Positions 21,975 to 33,467 are shown, counted from the stretch's first letter. The stretch is 64,000 nt of DNA from Irpex lacteus (GCA_001986395.2 MQVO02000041.1:124001-188000), one strand, 5' to 3'. The notes: a model not told the origin generated them from the sequence alone. Program-made: numbers and translations.

Positions 21975-23456
21975 TACGTAAAATTACTTCTATACAAGAC
22001 CGATAGCGCTTCGCTTGGATTCAAGAAGTCAGAAAAGATAATCAGGGTCTCAGACGTCGATATACACATCTATCCTCAAGCTTTCGGCTCAGATTACTTC
22101 TGAGAACTCTTATTCACCGCGCTGCTTAATCACACCTATCCCGAATGTGACAAAGATCGAAGTTGTTGCTGTTAGTACTACATCATGATAACCACGGATA
22201 TTCGCGCCTGATGTGAGGCCTCGTCCCGATGCGAATAAGTAAGTATACTACGCCGCAGATGGGAATGCTACATTACATGAGCACATGGTAGCCTTGACGA
22301 GGCGGCGATGTGACCTGTCGTATCATCGAAATGGCTCTACTTACTGTGCGAGTTTGCTACGGGAATCCTCTGGCGGTCGACATCTGTAGTCTGACCATGG
22401 CATGTTGCCCGACGGCGCGGGCTGTGCTGCACGTTTGAGTGGATACTGAAATCTGATACTTCAAGAATACAACTTGTCAGTTCCATCCAGAGCCCCGTCC
22501 GTCAGTGGCGACGGCACCAACACAGTACCTAATTAAACCCATATCCGAGTCCCCAGTATCACTCCTGAGATTGAGGGCTCACGCGCAGGGAGGAACGGTT
22601 TTGGCTCAGCCAAACCATATGGGACATGTCTTTCGGTTTGAGATACCTGCAGGATGAGGCAGCAGTCAGAGCAACGTTGATTACTCCAGCATACTGAAGC
22701 TCACGCACCGTTTTCTTCTAGTAGTACGACCGCCACGGCTTACTGAAAATACTGGCTTTGAACCCAAAATGAGAGTCTCCCATAGAATTGAGGCTCGCTC
22801 CTCCAGTCACAACAGCAGAAGACGTGAATCTGGTGTTGCTAATGGCTGGAAGAGGAGTCTCAGTGTGACCCCGCGTCGCTTCGCACTGACCACAATGGCC
22901 GGAGATGGGGAACGACGACCGAGATCATGAAGACTCTAGGCGGCCGCCGTCACTAGACGATGATTGTGGTCGTTCAAGTTCTCGCGGTGTGCTGCTGTAT
23001 ATATCAGTTTCGGTATGAGGCAAGTGGCGGTAAACCCTAGATAAGTGTGTGAGCAATGAGAACATGTATAGTTAGCACACGCCAATACCAATGTGTGGCG
23101 GTGGAACCTCATAATGCGTACGTGAACGTTGACCTTGTGACTGCACTAAAGGCGTCGAAACTGGTTAGGATGTGGAGCTATCTGGCAGATGTTGGCGACG
23201 AGCCACTCTGCGGCTGAAACTCTGGCTGCGGAACCGTATACGAAGGCTGAAGAGAGCTGCTAACCGTGGGATAACTATCGGAGGGGATTCGTATATAAGA
23301 TCGGCAGTCCGGGCAGCATAAGACGCCAGCTTGAAGTAACGAGGTAAGTAGAAAGTGTTACAGACGTGCCATCTCTGTAATATAAGAGGTATACGAACAC
23401 AGACTCGGACCTATTGTGCAGCCAGCGGGTGTAGTGGAGTTTTGTCACTACTGACG
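21975..23456. other. long non-coding stretch between array gene C and pseudogene D
   Basis: About 1.5 kb without coding frames. I looked for a decayed N-domain of copy D and did not find one. A short palindromic stretch (TTTTGGCTCAGCCAAA) lies near 22600. Its character differs from the other intergenic regions, and it could be an old insertion. Confidence 0.45.
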
Positions 23457-23669
23457 TTACAGCTAAAACCAGAACGTTAGGCCGCATTTTTTCGTACACA
23501 CATAGGGCGATCACCAAAAACCTCCGGCCGTTGGGCCAGGCGTGTCGGAGCTGGAGCGAATGGGACGCGTCGTAGCTCTGCGGCAGCAGTGCCGCCATCA
23601 TCCAGCCAAGTCCACCTACTTATGTGTAAATTGATGGCAAGTGGCCTAACGTTCTGGTTTTAGCTGTAA
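23457..23669. repeat. 213-bp element bounded by a perfect 27-bp inverted repeat
   Basis: The left arm (23457-23483) begins TTACAGCTAAAACC. The right arm (23643-23669) is its exact reverse complement and ends GGTTTTAGCTGTAA. The 159-bp interior has no convincing gene. The layout suits a miniature inverted-repeat element or a large hairpin. I see no clear target-site duplication. It lies about 110 bp upstream of the point where homology to the array genes resumes in copy D. Confidence 0.8.
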
Positions 23670-23781
23670 GTACTGAGAAGTTTACACACGATAAAATACG
23701 TGATTACAGTACTGCCATACGGCCGGGTTGGGACCGATTAAAGTTTTGAGACGCCCATCTGCGCACACCTTAGGCCTTATC

Positions 23782-24544
23782 CGCGACCCTGTGTTAGTAT
23801 GTCATGACACACTGGCACTTGGCCTCTTACAACATCTTCTGGACGGCCCTACCCTAAATCGATCTCTCCGAGTCACAACGTCTGTCCAAACGAACTCGGC
23901 CGCAATCGATATTTTCCGCTCTTTATTCAACATCAACGCCATCGATGCACTTGAAGACGTACTGTCTCGATATATCGGGTACTCTGACGAAGAAGTATAT
24001 ACTGACATCCTTCGCAACCTCTGATCACACTGTAACCCGAGCTCTCGCGTTTCACGCCATCCGATATACGCCTTTGCGCTATGCAGCCCAAATCTCACCT
24101 TCGCGGGTTGAGTCTCTTCTAGCGGAAGGTTCCCATATCGCCAACTTGAAGACACCGCTCAGGCCTGCTCTGTCATACGCTGCTGTGCGAGGGGAAGGGG
24201 ACCCGATCGAGCTACTCATTGATGATGGTGCAAACGTGAATAAGAAAGACAAACTGGGGCGAACAGCGCTGCACTGGGCCTGCTACTATTGTCGCTACTA
24301 TTCTTTGCTTGAACTTCTCCAACATGTAGCAGGCAAGATCGACTGGGACGTTCGCACACCGGAGGGTCACAACGCGCTTGATTTGTTTGAGATGGGGATG
24401 TCAGAGGGATATGCTTCGGACTTGACCTCCACACAGATTGGCCACTTCCGTTCCTCTATCGTATCCCATATGGGTCACTCCAAGCTTTATGCATACGATG
24501 ACAAGCCCTTGCATATTCCCGGCGCATTCCCTAGCGAGTTTTGA
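23782..24544 (+). pseudogene. array copy D: 5'-truncated, frameshifted ankyrin gene
   Basis: This stretch matches only exon 4 of genes A-C. It starts around LALGLLQHLLDG, continues with IDIFRSLFNINAIDALED, and ends with IPGAFP. The N-domain, the Cys-rich module and the 98-nt exon are absent upstream. The frame breaks at about 24000-24025: the first part runs into a stop after TDILRNL, while the rest (HTVTRALAFHAIRYTPL onward) continues in another frame with intact ankyrin units such as GRTALHWACYYC. No GT-AG intron I tried repairs the frame. It may be a relic from unequal exchange or element insertion; a sequencing error could explain the shift but not the missing 5' half. Confidence 0.75.
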
Positions 24545-24815
24545 ATTTTATTACACTAAGCATAGTCGTTCTCACACATAACTTGTTGGCATTCTACGAC
24601 ATCAACAAAATTAGGCCAGGTGAGCTAGCTTATGGAACCTCGATTGGACGCCGATGATGTCTCACTTGTACCAGATTCCGGAGTCATGCAAGAGCGCGCA
24701 GGCCCAATTTCCAGAAAGCTCAGTGAACTACCTTCTATGGTGGCAACGGAAGCTTCTACCGCTAGATATACGGCCAGTTAGGTAAGCATTCTGCATTAGG
24801 CTACACAATCTAATA

Positions 24816-25409
24816 TCACTCACGCCATTCCATATTAACTGCGCCTCCCACTACATCTGCAGCCTGTGCGTGATGCAACACAACAGGAACGACAAGCCTA
24901 GCCCTCCCACTCCCAATACTTTTCATGACTAGATCGTTCGGGTACTCCACGGTAGGACTTATCTCCCTGTCCGCGAATGCCATGCAAATGTTGCAAAATC
25001 TCCCCTGCTCTCTCGGACGTAGTGCTCTGAGATCACTATCGTCTTCGATAGTCAACCCTTCATAGTCCGAGAGCGAATCTGCATCCTCAGATTCTAAAAC
25101 GCACACCTCGTCCTGATCATCCGTCGCCCGGTTTTGTGCGGTGTTGAGTATGGTCTCCCTCATCCGCTCGTCCTCTTCCTTCGTGGTACACAACGCCTCC
25201 AACTCTTGGATGAGCTCTACCTGGGCGACTTTGGACCTCGGCTGATAGCGCTCCCTCCGCTCCTCAATTTCCACTTCCACAATCTCCGCCATAACCTTAA
25301 GCCTGCTGAACCGTACGCAGCCTCGTGCGAGTGGGTGTGCAGGATTCGGCGATGCATGGCGTAGGATGCTTGTAGAGGTAGATGGCAACGCAGCCGTATG
25401 ACCTCTCAT
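24816..25409 (-). CDS. hypothetical acidic protein, uncertain
   Basis: An uninterrupted frame of 197 codons, with an internal Met at MAEIVEVEIEERRERY that may be the true start. The middle is charged and helical (VAQVELIQELEALCTTKEED). It is followed by an acidic patch (ESEDADSLSDYEGLTIEDD) and a short CNIC pair. No domain is recognised. Composition favours a real protein over chance, but there is no intron or homologue in the window to support it. It could be a fragment of a larger gene. Confidence 0.4.
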   Translation of the reverse strand: MRGHTAALPSTSTSILRHASPNPAHPLARGCVRFSRLKVMAEIVEVEIEERRERYQPRSKVAQVELIQELEALCTTKEEDERMRETILNTAQNRATDDQDEVCVLESEDADSLSDYEGLTIEDDSDLRALRPREQGRFCNICMAFADREISPTVEYPNDLVMKSIGSGRARLVVPVVLHHAQAADVVGGAVNMEWRE

Positions 25410-26410
25410 GACAATGGCTGACTAGAACGGGAGAGTGATAGGAGATGAATGCTGTGGGTGGCCGTAGGTAGGGATGTGGTGAGCAGTAGCAGGCCGCTGA
25501 TTCAGGAGCTCATCACCGTTGGGAGAGTGAAGGGTGAAAACATACGATAATGAAGTCTGTGGCCGCAATCGTGACCTCAAAGGTCACCCGAGTATTGATG
25601 CGGTTTGAATGTCCGACTTGCCAACTGCCCTTCTAGGAAGTTTCCCACATCCCGCATGACACGTACGTTGAGTCCAGTAGCCATCTATGAGTATTGGTAT
25701 ATACAAATGGAAGCAAAACTCCCTTATCTTTCTATCAAAAGCTCCACCAAAAGTTCCTATTAAGTCCATCACGTTGTCGTCCACGTTCAACAACGGTAGA
25801 TATTCTTTGAGGCGGTTCATGTGCAACGTTCTTCAGTGTATGTTCTACCCGAGACGGCCACAAGTTAAACTGAATTCCTTGTGCACAATACATCCAAGGG
25901 CAAATTTCAACTCTTCGCATTCACAAACCTCATGACACCCCGCGTGTACTGCAATTTGCCCCATGGGGCAAGTTGGCATAGCTGCACTTGTAGAATCCCC
26001 GTACCTGACAACAAATATCAATACAGCAGAGCCCAAGTGCTGGACATGGTGAGTATCGTGATAAACCCACGCCTGGCCGAGGCCGGGAAGACATGCTGAC
26101 GTCATTTATCACGATCGCAGGTGCTATTCTTTTAACTGCCCTTTCGGGTAATTCTGTTGTTGCATGTTGCCCGCTGCGGAACTCCGTAAACATGCCCATC
26201 CGCACACATGTAATAGTACCAGAAACAGACATGCATGCGCTGCTAAGAAGTATCTAGCGACAACTCCGGCCATAAATTTCTCGAAAGACAACAGAACAAG
26301 GATTGATTCCAATTACACTACACAAAAACCGTGATTCCGAAGTTTAATGAGCGTTGACTAAAACGATGGACAGTTAGTTATACATATAGATGACCTGGAC
26401 ACTGGGAGAT
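25410..26410. other. intergenic region
   Basis: No supported gene in 1 kb. Small frames at 25584-26312 on both strands lack coding features. Confidence 0.5.
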
Positions 26411-27018
26411 TTAGGAGATGGTAATCTTCTTCGGCGCCTGCTCAGGTGTCGTCTTAGGGAACGACACTGTCAGGACACCGTTCTCCAATCCAGCTTTGAT
26501 GTCTTCGCTCTATATTATCAACACATTAGCATCAGCGTTGCTGAGCGGAAAGATGAGTTCTGAGCTTACCTTGATACCCTGAGGCAACGGTAGAGACCTC
26601 TCGAAGCGTCCGAAACGGCGTTCGCGTATCGCGTAACCGTTCTCATCGCGTTCCGAAGAGATCTTGGACTCCCCAGAGATGGTGAGAACGTTGTTGTGCA
26701 CGTCGATATTGACGTCCTCCTTCTTTAAGCCTGGAAGCTCAAAGGTGGCAGTGACGGTGTTAGACGCTGAGTCCTCGTGAACATCCATTCTAGATCTCAG
26801 AGTTAGCACCTTGTCAGAGAAATCCGACAATGGAGGGCAACTTGCCTTGGTCTCAGCGCACGAATGCGGTTTCCATTAGACTCGCCTCCCTCTGTCACTT
26901 GACCGCGGTTACGGTTACCTGTGTTACCACTGGTCCGCGCATTGAACGCCTCGTCGAAGAGACGGTCAAAGTCTGAGAGGGAGTAGAAGGGCTCGTAGAT
27001 GAAGCGAGAAAGAGACAT
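26411..27018 (-). CDS. small heat-shock protein, HSP20 / alpha-crystallin family
   Basis: Exons 26846-27018, 26570-26789 and 26411-26509 give 164 residues. The N-terminal arm is MSLSRFIYEPFYSLSDFDRL. The alpha-crystallin domain starts at MDVHEDSASNTVTATFELPG and includes LTISGES and the signature AGLENGVLTVSFPK. The C-terminal tail KKITIS supplies the short hydrophobic-X-hydrophobic anchor used in oligomer assembly. It is an ATP-independent cytosolic holdase chaperone. The first intron uses a GC donor (CAAG/GCAAGT), which the frame requires. A TATA element lies 97 nt upstream. A partial heat-shock element (GAAACTTC, at 27293-27300) lies further upstream, but its significance is doubtful. Confidence 0.95.
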
Positions 27019-27375
27019 TACTGGTGAGGTGATAGAGGTCGTGAAAGGTCGTAAAGTGAAGTCGTACAAGTGTGAGTTGGCTGATGTTGTGGCCTTTCTG
27101 ACCTGTGAGAGCTGTTTATATGCTCGAACGAGGGTTGCACGAGTTCATCGAAGAGTATGTTTAGAAATTGCTGGAAATTGCCTGCGCACTGAATGATGTT
27201 GAATCGCCGTCATGACAGAAACGTCGAGAACTTTGGCGTCTATTTCTGTTTGCGCGTACATACAGTGACAAACAGTCGCCGTGATCACTCTAGAAACTTC
27301 TTCACTTAGCTTGCATTCAGCAACGAGAGGACAAATAGCCGCCTTGCGCTCTACATCTCTAATGGAAACCCTGGC
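27019..27375. promoter_or_regulatory. HSP20 promoter region and 3' end of AKR copy 1
   Basis: 357 bp between the HSP20 ATG and the stop of the next minus-strand gene. It holds the TATA element at 27115-27120 (minus) and a GAA-nn-TTC pair at 27293-27300 resembling two units of a heat-shock element. The third unit is imperfect. Confidence 0.45.
27115..27120 (-). promoter_or_regulatory. TATA box of HSP20
   Basis: TATAAA on the minus strand, 97 nt upstream of the HSP20 ATG. Confidence 0.6.
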
Positions 27376-28802
27376 TCAAAGAGGTGGGGTGTCGATCATG
27401 ATGGTGTTCATCCCAGCCGCAGAGTATCGCGTGTCGAGGGTCCTGTGCGCCTCTTCCGCGAGTTTTCTGACTTCTTCAAGGTCTTCCTTTGATAACTTCA
27501 CATTGAGTGCGCCAAGGTTCTCGTGAAGATACTAGATTGGAGTCAGCAAAAAATTGGAGGAGCGAACATAGAACAATCCGCAGCCCACCTTGGTTGATCG
27601 TGTACCCGGGATGGGAATAATATCCTCGCCTTGCTCAAGCAGCCATGCAAGGGCCACTTGGCCAGGGGTAGCGTCGTATTTCGCTGCAATAGCGTTGACA
27701 GCCTCGGAAATCTTGAGAACCTTGGGGAAATTCTCGTGCGAAAAGCGAGGGATGCTCTTGCGGAAGTCACCCTCCTCAAAGTCGTCGGGGGATTTCTAAA
27801 TATGGGTTATACATTGCGTCCGTCAGTATATAAACCGTTACTTACGAATCGACCTGTTAGCATTCCTCTTCCGAGAGGACTGTAGGCAACAACTGCAATC
27901 CCTAGCTCCCGCGCGGTCCTCAGAACATCTATTTCTGGCTGCTCGACATCAAGCGCAAAGAGAGAGTATTCAACTTGAATAGCAGTAATGGGATGTACTG
28001 CGTGAGCACGACGGATGGTGGATGCTGTGCATTCGGAGAGACCGAGGTATCTGATTTTCCCTGCCCTACATCACAATAGATACTGTGAGCCGCAAAGTGG
28101 TACTGGTTTAATCGTAGAGCGTACTTGACGAACTCTGCCATTGCGGCAACTGATTTCTCAATAGGTACTTGTGGATCAGGGCTTTAAAATATCTATGAGA
28201 ATACATCTGTACACGATAAGAGCATCATAACTTACCGATGAAGGTAGTAAAGATCAATTTGATCAACTGTGAATGTGGTTAGGCCCTTGCGCATCAACTA
28301 TTAGAAAGGTCGAGACACACCTCCAAAGCGCTTCAGCGACCTCTCTGCATTCTCTCTGATATACTCTGGTGTGCCGTTATTGGGACGACTTGGTTCGCGC
28401 GTGATTCCGACCTTGGTGGAGAGGAAAATCTCATTTCTCTTGCCCGTCCTCTTGAACCTGTGTGCAAATTGCGCATAAGTGAATTACGGGAGCTTCTAGA
28501 TGCCAGGTAATAGTACATACCACTTGCCGATCAAGTCTTCGCTGTCGCCATATACGTTGGCGCTGTCCCACATAGTGCACCCTGAGGCATAGAGATCGTC
28601 AAGAAACTGCAGATAAAGGACGGATCGAATCATTAGCATCCACAAAGGTCAATGGTCGATGATCGAGGTAGAGACCGACCTTGAGACGTTCTTCATCTGA
28701 AGCAGTAGATCCATAATAGGCGGAGAGGCCCATGGCACCCCAGCCGATGGCAGTGACACTATCAGTGCCGATCTTACGCGTAGGCAGTTTAGTGCTGGAC
28801 AT
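27376..28802 (-). CDS. aldo/keto reductase, copy 1
   Basis: Multi-exon minus-strand gene starting [20 protein letters not shown] with exon 1 at 28680-28802. Family landmarks in order are [17 protein letters not shown] (catalytic Asp and Tyr), FLSTKVGI (catalytic Lys), DLYYLHR (catalytic His), [40 protein letters not shown] and PIPGTRSTK (the NADPH phosphate-binding loop). The end is MIDTPPL. It is a cytosolic NADPH-dependent carbonyl reductase resembling the YakC/auxin-induced-type AKRs; the physiological substrate is unknown. A TATA box lies 73 nt upstream. A tandem paralogue, copy 2, lies upstream on the same strand with the same exon layout. Confidence 0.93.
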
Positions 28803-29942
28803 CGTGTTGCGACTGAGACAGAGAGAAATGTCTTTGTGAGAGAAGTTTTCTCAGCTGAGAGCCTTACGAGCGAGTATATATACTGCCTATTCCCCGACAC
28901 GGAAAATACGTACGACTGCGTCATCGACACAGATCGGCATGATTGTTGATAGGCTATAGGCGGGCGTGAATGGACTCATCATGAGACCGATTCGATGTAC
29001 ACCGAAGTTCTCATATCCACGCCGGAACAGAGACGGAAGCAAGTAAGGTGCTGGTGAGAACAGCTGTCGTCCGAATGTGTGGGAGATTTTGACGCATCCG
29101 CGATAATCTTCTTTACAAGGGCCCGAGTGTAACTCTCAACTCTCAAATCTCAAGCGCCAGATACTTGGTGGGTCTGAGAGAAGTTTTAACATCGATAATA
29201 AACGTGATGCTGACTCCCAATTCCGAGTGCATGATACCGAGTTGTCTGAGACCGGGGAATACCAGAAGGATGATACGTGAGTGAGGGGTACGTAGATTAC
29301 CGATGGCGACGATGCCAGGGTCTGCGGATCGCTGAGTGCAGAGCTGTAATGAGAACGTAAAGACTCACATGCTTAGGTTACTCTCCGGACCGTACGATCT
29401 ACTATACACGTTGCCAACATACACAACCTTAAATTCAATCTCGTCCACCATTTGCACCAAGCATACGAGCTGAGACGCGGAGAACGAGAGGAAGACGGAG
29501 GTACGTGGAGAAAGAAGGTTAGGCGCCGTACAAGCTGAAATTATTGCCTGGTCGGGAAACTTTGTCGATATTACGCCACAGCTAAAAGCTTGGCAGCTTT
29601 ACGTTAAAACATCGCTAAGATTTCCACTATGAAAGGTATCATCGTCCGGCTTACCGATCCCACGGCATAAGTGCATTCAAGTATTACAGCAGCTTGTATC
29701 GTACACTGAAAGTATTCCAGAATACTTTACCTTCACTTAACCAATCCGATATCTTCCTACGAAGTCGTACTTCAAGACAAAGTAATAATTATCAAATCCT
29801 CCCCATTTTCTTGATTAGACGACTGTAGTGAACATATGCGCCATAGAATGATGACAACTTGAACAATTGTGGCATTGGAAAACTCTAACTCGTACAGACT
29901 CGGATGCAGTGCTGTTGCACGACTAGAGCTCTAACTATTACA
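28803..29942. other. intergenic region between the two AKR genes
   Basis: 1.1 kb with a TATA element at 28875-28882 (minus) for AKR copy 1 and no coding frames worth reporting. Confidence 0.6.
28875..28882 (-). promoter_or_regulatory. TATA box of AKR copy 1
   Basis: TATATATA, 73 nt upstream of the ATG. The same motif at nearly the same distance precedes AKR copy 2. Confidence 0.6.
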
Positions 29943-31390
29943 TTAGAGAGGAGGGGTATCGACCATAATGGTGCTCATGCTATCCGTAGGATAGCGCGTG
30001 TCGAAGGTCTTATGTGCGTCCTCCGCGAGCCTTCTCACCTCGTCAACGTCTTCTCGAGAAAGCTTCACCTTCAACGCGCCAAGGTTCTCATGCAGATACT
30101 AAAGCATACAAGATTTCAAGGGTAATATCAATGTCTATAACGACGCGTTACTCATTAGCGACGTACCCTGGTAGTGCGCGTGCCTGGAATGGGAATAATG
30201 TCCTCGCCTTGCTCGAGCAGCCATGCAAGAGCCACCTGGCCGGGAGTAGCGTTATACTTCGCAGCTATGGCGTTAACAGCGTCTGTGATCTTGAGAACCT
30301 TTGGAAAATTCTCATGAGAGAAACGCGGGATGCCCCTGCGGAAATCGTCTTCCTCAAAATCGTCAGGAGATTTCTATATCTTAGTCAGCAAAACTAGGCT
30401 TGAGCAGCTCGGCGCATGTGCTGGGTACATACGAATCGTCCTGTCAGCATTCCACGCCCGAGGGGACTGTAGGCAATGGTCGTGATACCGAGCTCCCGCG
30501 CAGTCCTGAGAACATCAATCTCTGGCTGCTCAATGTCTAGAGCATAGAGACAATACTCGACTTGAACCGCAGTGATAGGGAACACTTTATGAGCACGGCG
30601 GATGGTGGAGGCCGTACATTCAGAAAGTCCAATGTAACGGACTTTCCCTGCCCTGAATCACAAACGCAATGTAAGTTGTGGCAGAAGATAACGCTTTAGG
30701 ATAATATCTCACTTGACAAGCTCTGCCATAGCTGCGACCGATATCTCGATAGGTACTTGCGGATCAGGACTGAAAAGACAGGTCCTGATGTAAGAATACA
30801 ACGGTGCAGAGCGAGACAGTATCGGAACGTACCGGTGAAGGTAGTAGAGGTCGATCTGGTCGACTAACGTCTAAGATCAGCATTCGTGGATACCAACTAA
30901 ATGTCTCCATGCATACCTCCCAGACGTTTCAAAGATCTTTCAAAATTCTCTTTGATATATTCCGGAGTTCCATTATTGGGGCGGGCGGGATCGTTAGTTA
31001 TTCCGACTTTAGTGGAAAGGAAGATTTCGTTCCTCTTGCCCGTCTTCTGGAACCTGCGTCCATAGTAGTTAAAGTCAGAATACTTATATACCACAGAGCT
31101 GGCAGATATAACATACCATTTGCCTAGCAGGTCTTCACTGTCGCCGTAGATATTGGCACTGTCCCACATAGTGCACCCTGTAGCATACAGATCGTCAAGA
31201 AACTATAGAGGTAGCATATTCGCATCAGCGTCGAGTTGAACATTAGGACTGAGGTTAAATATCTAACCTTGAGACGCTCCTCATCTGAAGCAGTGGACCC
31301 ATACCAGGCCGACAGGCCCATCGCACCCCATCCGATGGCGGTAACATTGTCGTTACCGATCTTGCGAGTGGGGAGCTTTGGAATAGACAT
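29943..31390 (-). CDS. aldo/keto reductase, copy 2
   Basis: Starts [20 protein letters not shown]. The same landmarks as copy 1 are present: [60 protein letters not shown] and the end MVDTPPL. The catalytic Asp-Tyr-Lys-His set is complete. Intron positions parallel copy 1, so the two arose by tandem duplication. Differences concentrate in surface residues and in the stretch between the catalytic Lys and His. It is presumed to be a cytosolic NADPH-dependent reductase with overlapping substrates. Confidence 0.93.
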
Positions 31391-32786
31391 CGTGCGGTAA
31401 CCGACTTGCTGCTCTGTATGCGAAGGTAGTTGTGGGTTTTCTGTAAGGTGCTGGCCTACAGACTGGTATATATACCTTATATTTCCCGCTCTACGGGGAG
31501 CTCACTCGTGTCTTTCAGAGACATACCGGAGAGTGTCTGGCCTTCGAGAATGTTGATAGGCTGCGATTGTGTCAAAACAGTATCATGAGGCCGATCGGAT
31601 TTTCGTTCAATGCAATTGGCGACTCACAAGCTGGGAAAAAATGCACTGTTTGAGCATAGATCAAACGCGTGCATGGCAGTATGCGTCGCCTTGGAAGCCT
31701 CGGGTGAGCAAAGAGGACCCTCGGTTGAGTATGAAGCATCAGTAATCATGGCGCTTTGAGTCTATCTTTCTCGAGTGTTATGCTATCTCCTCGCCGAATA
31801 CTGATGAGCGGTTCGTATTAAGCTGCCAAGGATAAAAGCACCGCATAGTTGTTTAGTAGAATGCGCGATACAATGTAGAGCTACTACGTACTCAGGAGAA
31901 AGTCAAGGTCCTCGACATCACGCTCAAGACTTTCTGGGTCGTTGTCATTTACTCCCATTCTCATTGCGATGCAGAGCGACACTTATGAATATTGATACTT
32001 AAATGGTTCAGAGCGCACATATGATACTGCATGTCAGTAGCTGCAAGCAGATGGCACGGTTGTTGGGTTACGTACTTTGTAAGTATATCAGCGGCATCTT
32101 GCCCGACGCTCCTACTTGGAAGACAAAACTGCTCCAACTTTGGAAGAAAAGTCTCATGCTCCGCAGCGAAATGATCAGCTCAGCTTTCAGTCGTTCCGAG
32201 AATGACTCGGTGCGCGGAAGCGAAAAATTGAGATGACGCGTTCTGGCAGGAAGCGAGAAGGTCTAATCAGCACCGCTTGATAAGCATTGTTTCTCGACTG
32301 ATAGCTTACCAGACGACCCTACAAAGCATTTCCTCAACGTGCACACTGCTTAGCGATAAAGGAGCCTCTGTTGTCAAAAGTTTGGCACAAGGCAGAAAGT
32401 AGTTCAAGTTAACAAGTCGGTGAATGCAACACGCTGATGTAGTATACGGAGCGCCCAGGAGCAGGTGCCAGGCTACGTAAACCTGCCGTTTCAAGCAATC
32501 ACACGACTTTCACCGCCAGCGCATTGATCGACGATTGATCGCTGATATCCGACTGGCGCCTAGGCAAGGTGCGGTAACAGAGATTGTACGTATGTATCTC
32601 ATCAAGTACTCAATGAAATAAATCGAAGTCTATTCGTCAATAGTAGTCACGAAAACTAGATAAATAATAGGGAGGCAACAAGTAAATAGTTGGTGAGAGT
32701 CTATAATCGTGTTGCATTCAAGTTCACCGTAAGAAATGAATCGTCTTGCGTGAAGTGAAAAAGTAATATGTGTTTAACGACTAAAC
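31391..32786. other. intergenic region
   Basis: 1.4 kb with a TATA box at 31467-31474 for AKR copy 2 and the 3' flank of the next minus-strand gene. No coding frame is supported. Confidence 0.6.
31467..31474 (-). promoter_or_regulatory. TATA box of AKR copy 2
   Basis: TATATATA, 77 nt upstream of the ATG at 31390. Confidence 0.6.
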
Positions 32787-33467
32787 TCAGTGCAAAAAGC
32801 AGAGAACGGGTTGCCAACTGCCTGGAGAAACGTGGCGAAGCTCCAAGAGTGAAAGACGCTCGAAGGGGATGCTTGAAACCCACCAGTCCTGACTTTGTTC
32901 CGTAGATGGCACAGCCCTCTGAGTCTTCAAGCAAGCTATGTGAGCATAACATCAATTCCTGGTACAAGAACGTACCTCGTAGAATTCTTGCACTTTCCGC
33001 GCAACCAAGAGCGCCAATTGAGCTCTTGTTATAGGTCGCCTGTCGCTCGTATGGCTGTAAACAGACGGCCATTTGACCCATGTGTCATACCCAGGCCACT
33101 GTGATTCGGAAGATAAATTTCATTATTCAAGCTAATAAACGGGCATCGTCATACCAAGATGCGCAAGGCTATCTTCGTTCCGGTACTGTTGAGCACTAAC
33201 TCTTGTCGCGCCTCATACAAGCCGGAGAACCGTGACGCAATGGCGTCTGTGAGCCGTATGCCGGGCTGGCCGTGGTCGAAGAATTGGATAGGTGCGGATG
33301 GCTGAAAGACGGCATCAGTGCGATACACCTGCTGTGGGACTACGAATCCCGGGGGGCTAATAACCCCTTCATAATTCATGAAAGTGTGATATCCGGGCTG
33401 CACGACCAAACATGTGAGCTCGAGTTATGACTTATGCATTCATGACTATACTTGCCTTACTTGCCAT
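32787..33467 (-). CDS. small protein of unknown function, paralogue 1 (168 aa)
   Basis: Exons 33465-33467, 33155-33397, 32976-33098 and 32787-32924. The first exon is only the ATG. It is followed by a GC-AG intron and then GYHTFMNYEGVISPPGF. Conserved blocks are VPQQVYR, GQPGIRLTDA, STGTKIALRIL, WPGYDTWVKW, ITRAQLALLVARKVQEFYE and FERLSLLELRHVSPGSWQPV. A paralogue at 46552-47255 has the same four-exon plan and the same blocks. I recall similar proteins as a recurrent mushroom family without assigned function (knowledge, unverified). No signal peptide, membrane segment or catalytic motif is visible. The last acceptor was chosen because it keeps frame and gives the block shared with the paralogue. 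Confidence 0.8.

Noticed and set aside
23457..23669. Reading the inverted-repeat element as a PIF/Harbinger-type MITE with TWA duplication
   Set aside because: Flanking trinucleotides are TTA and TAA, which are reverse complements and not direct repeats, so a target duplication is not shown.
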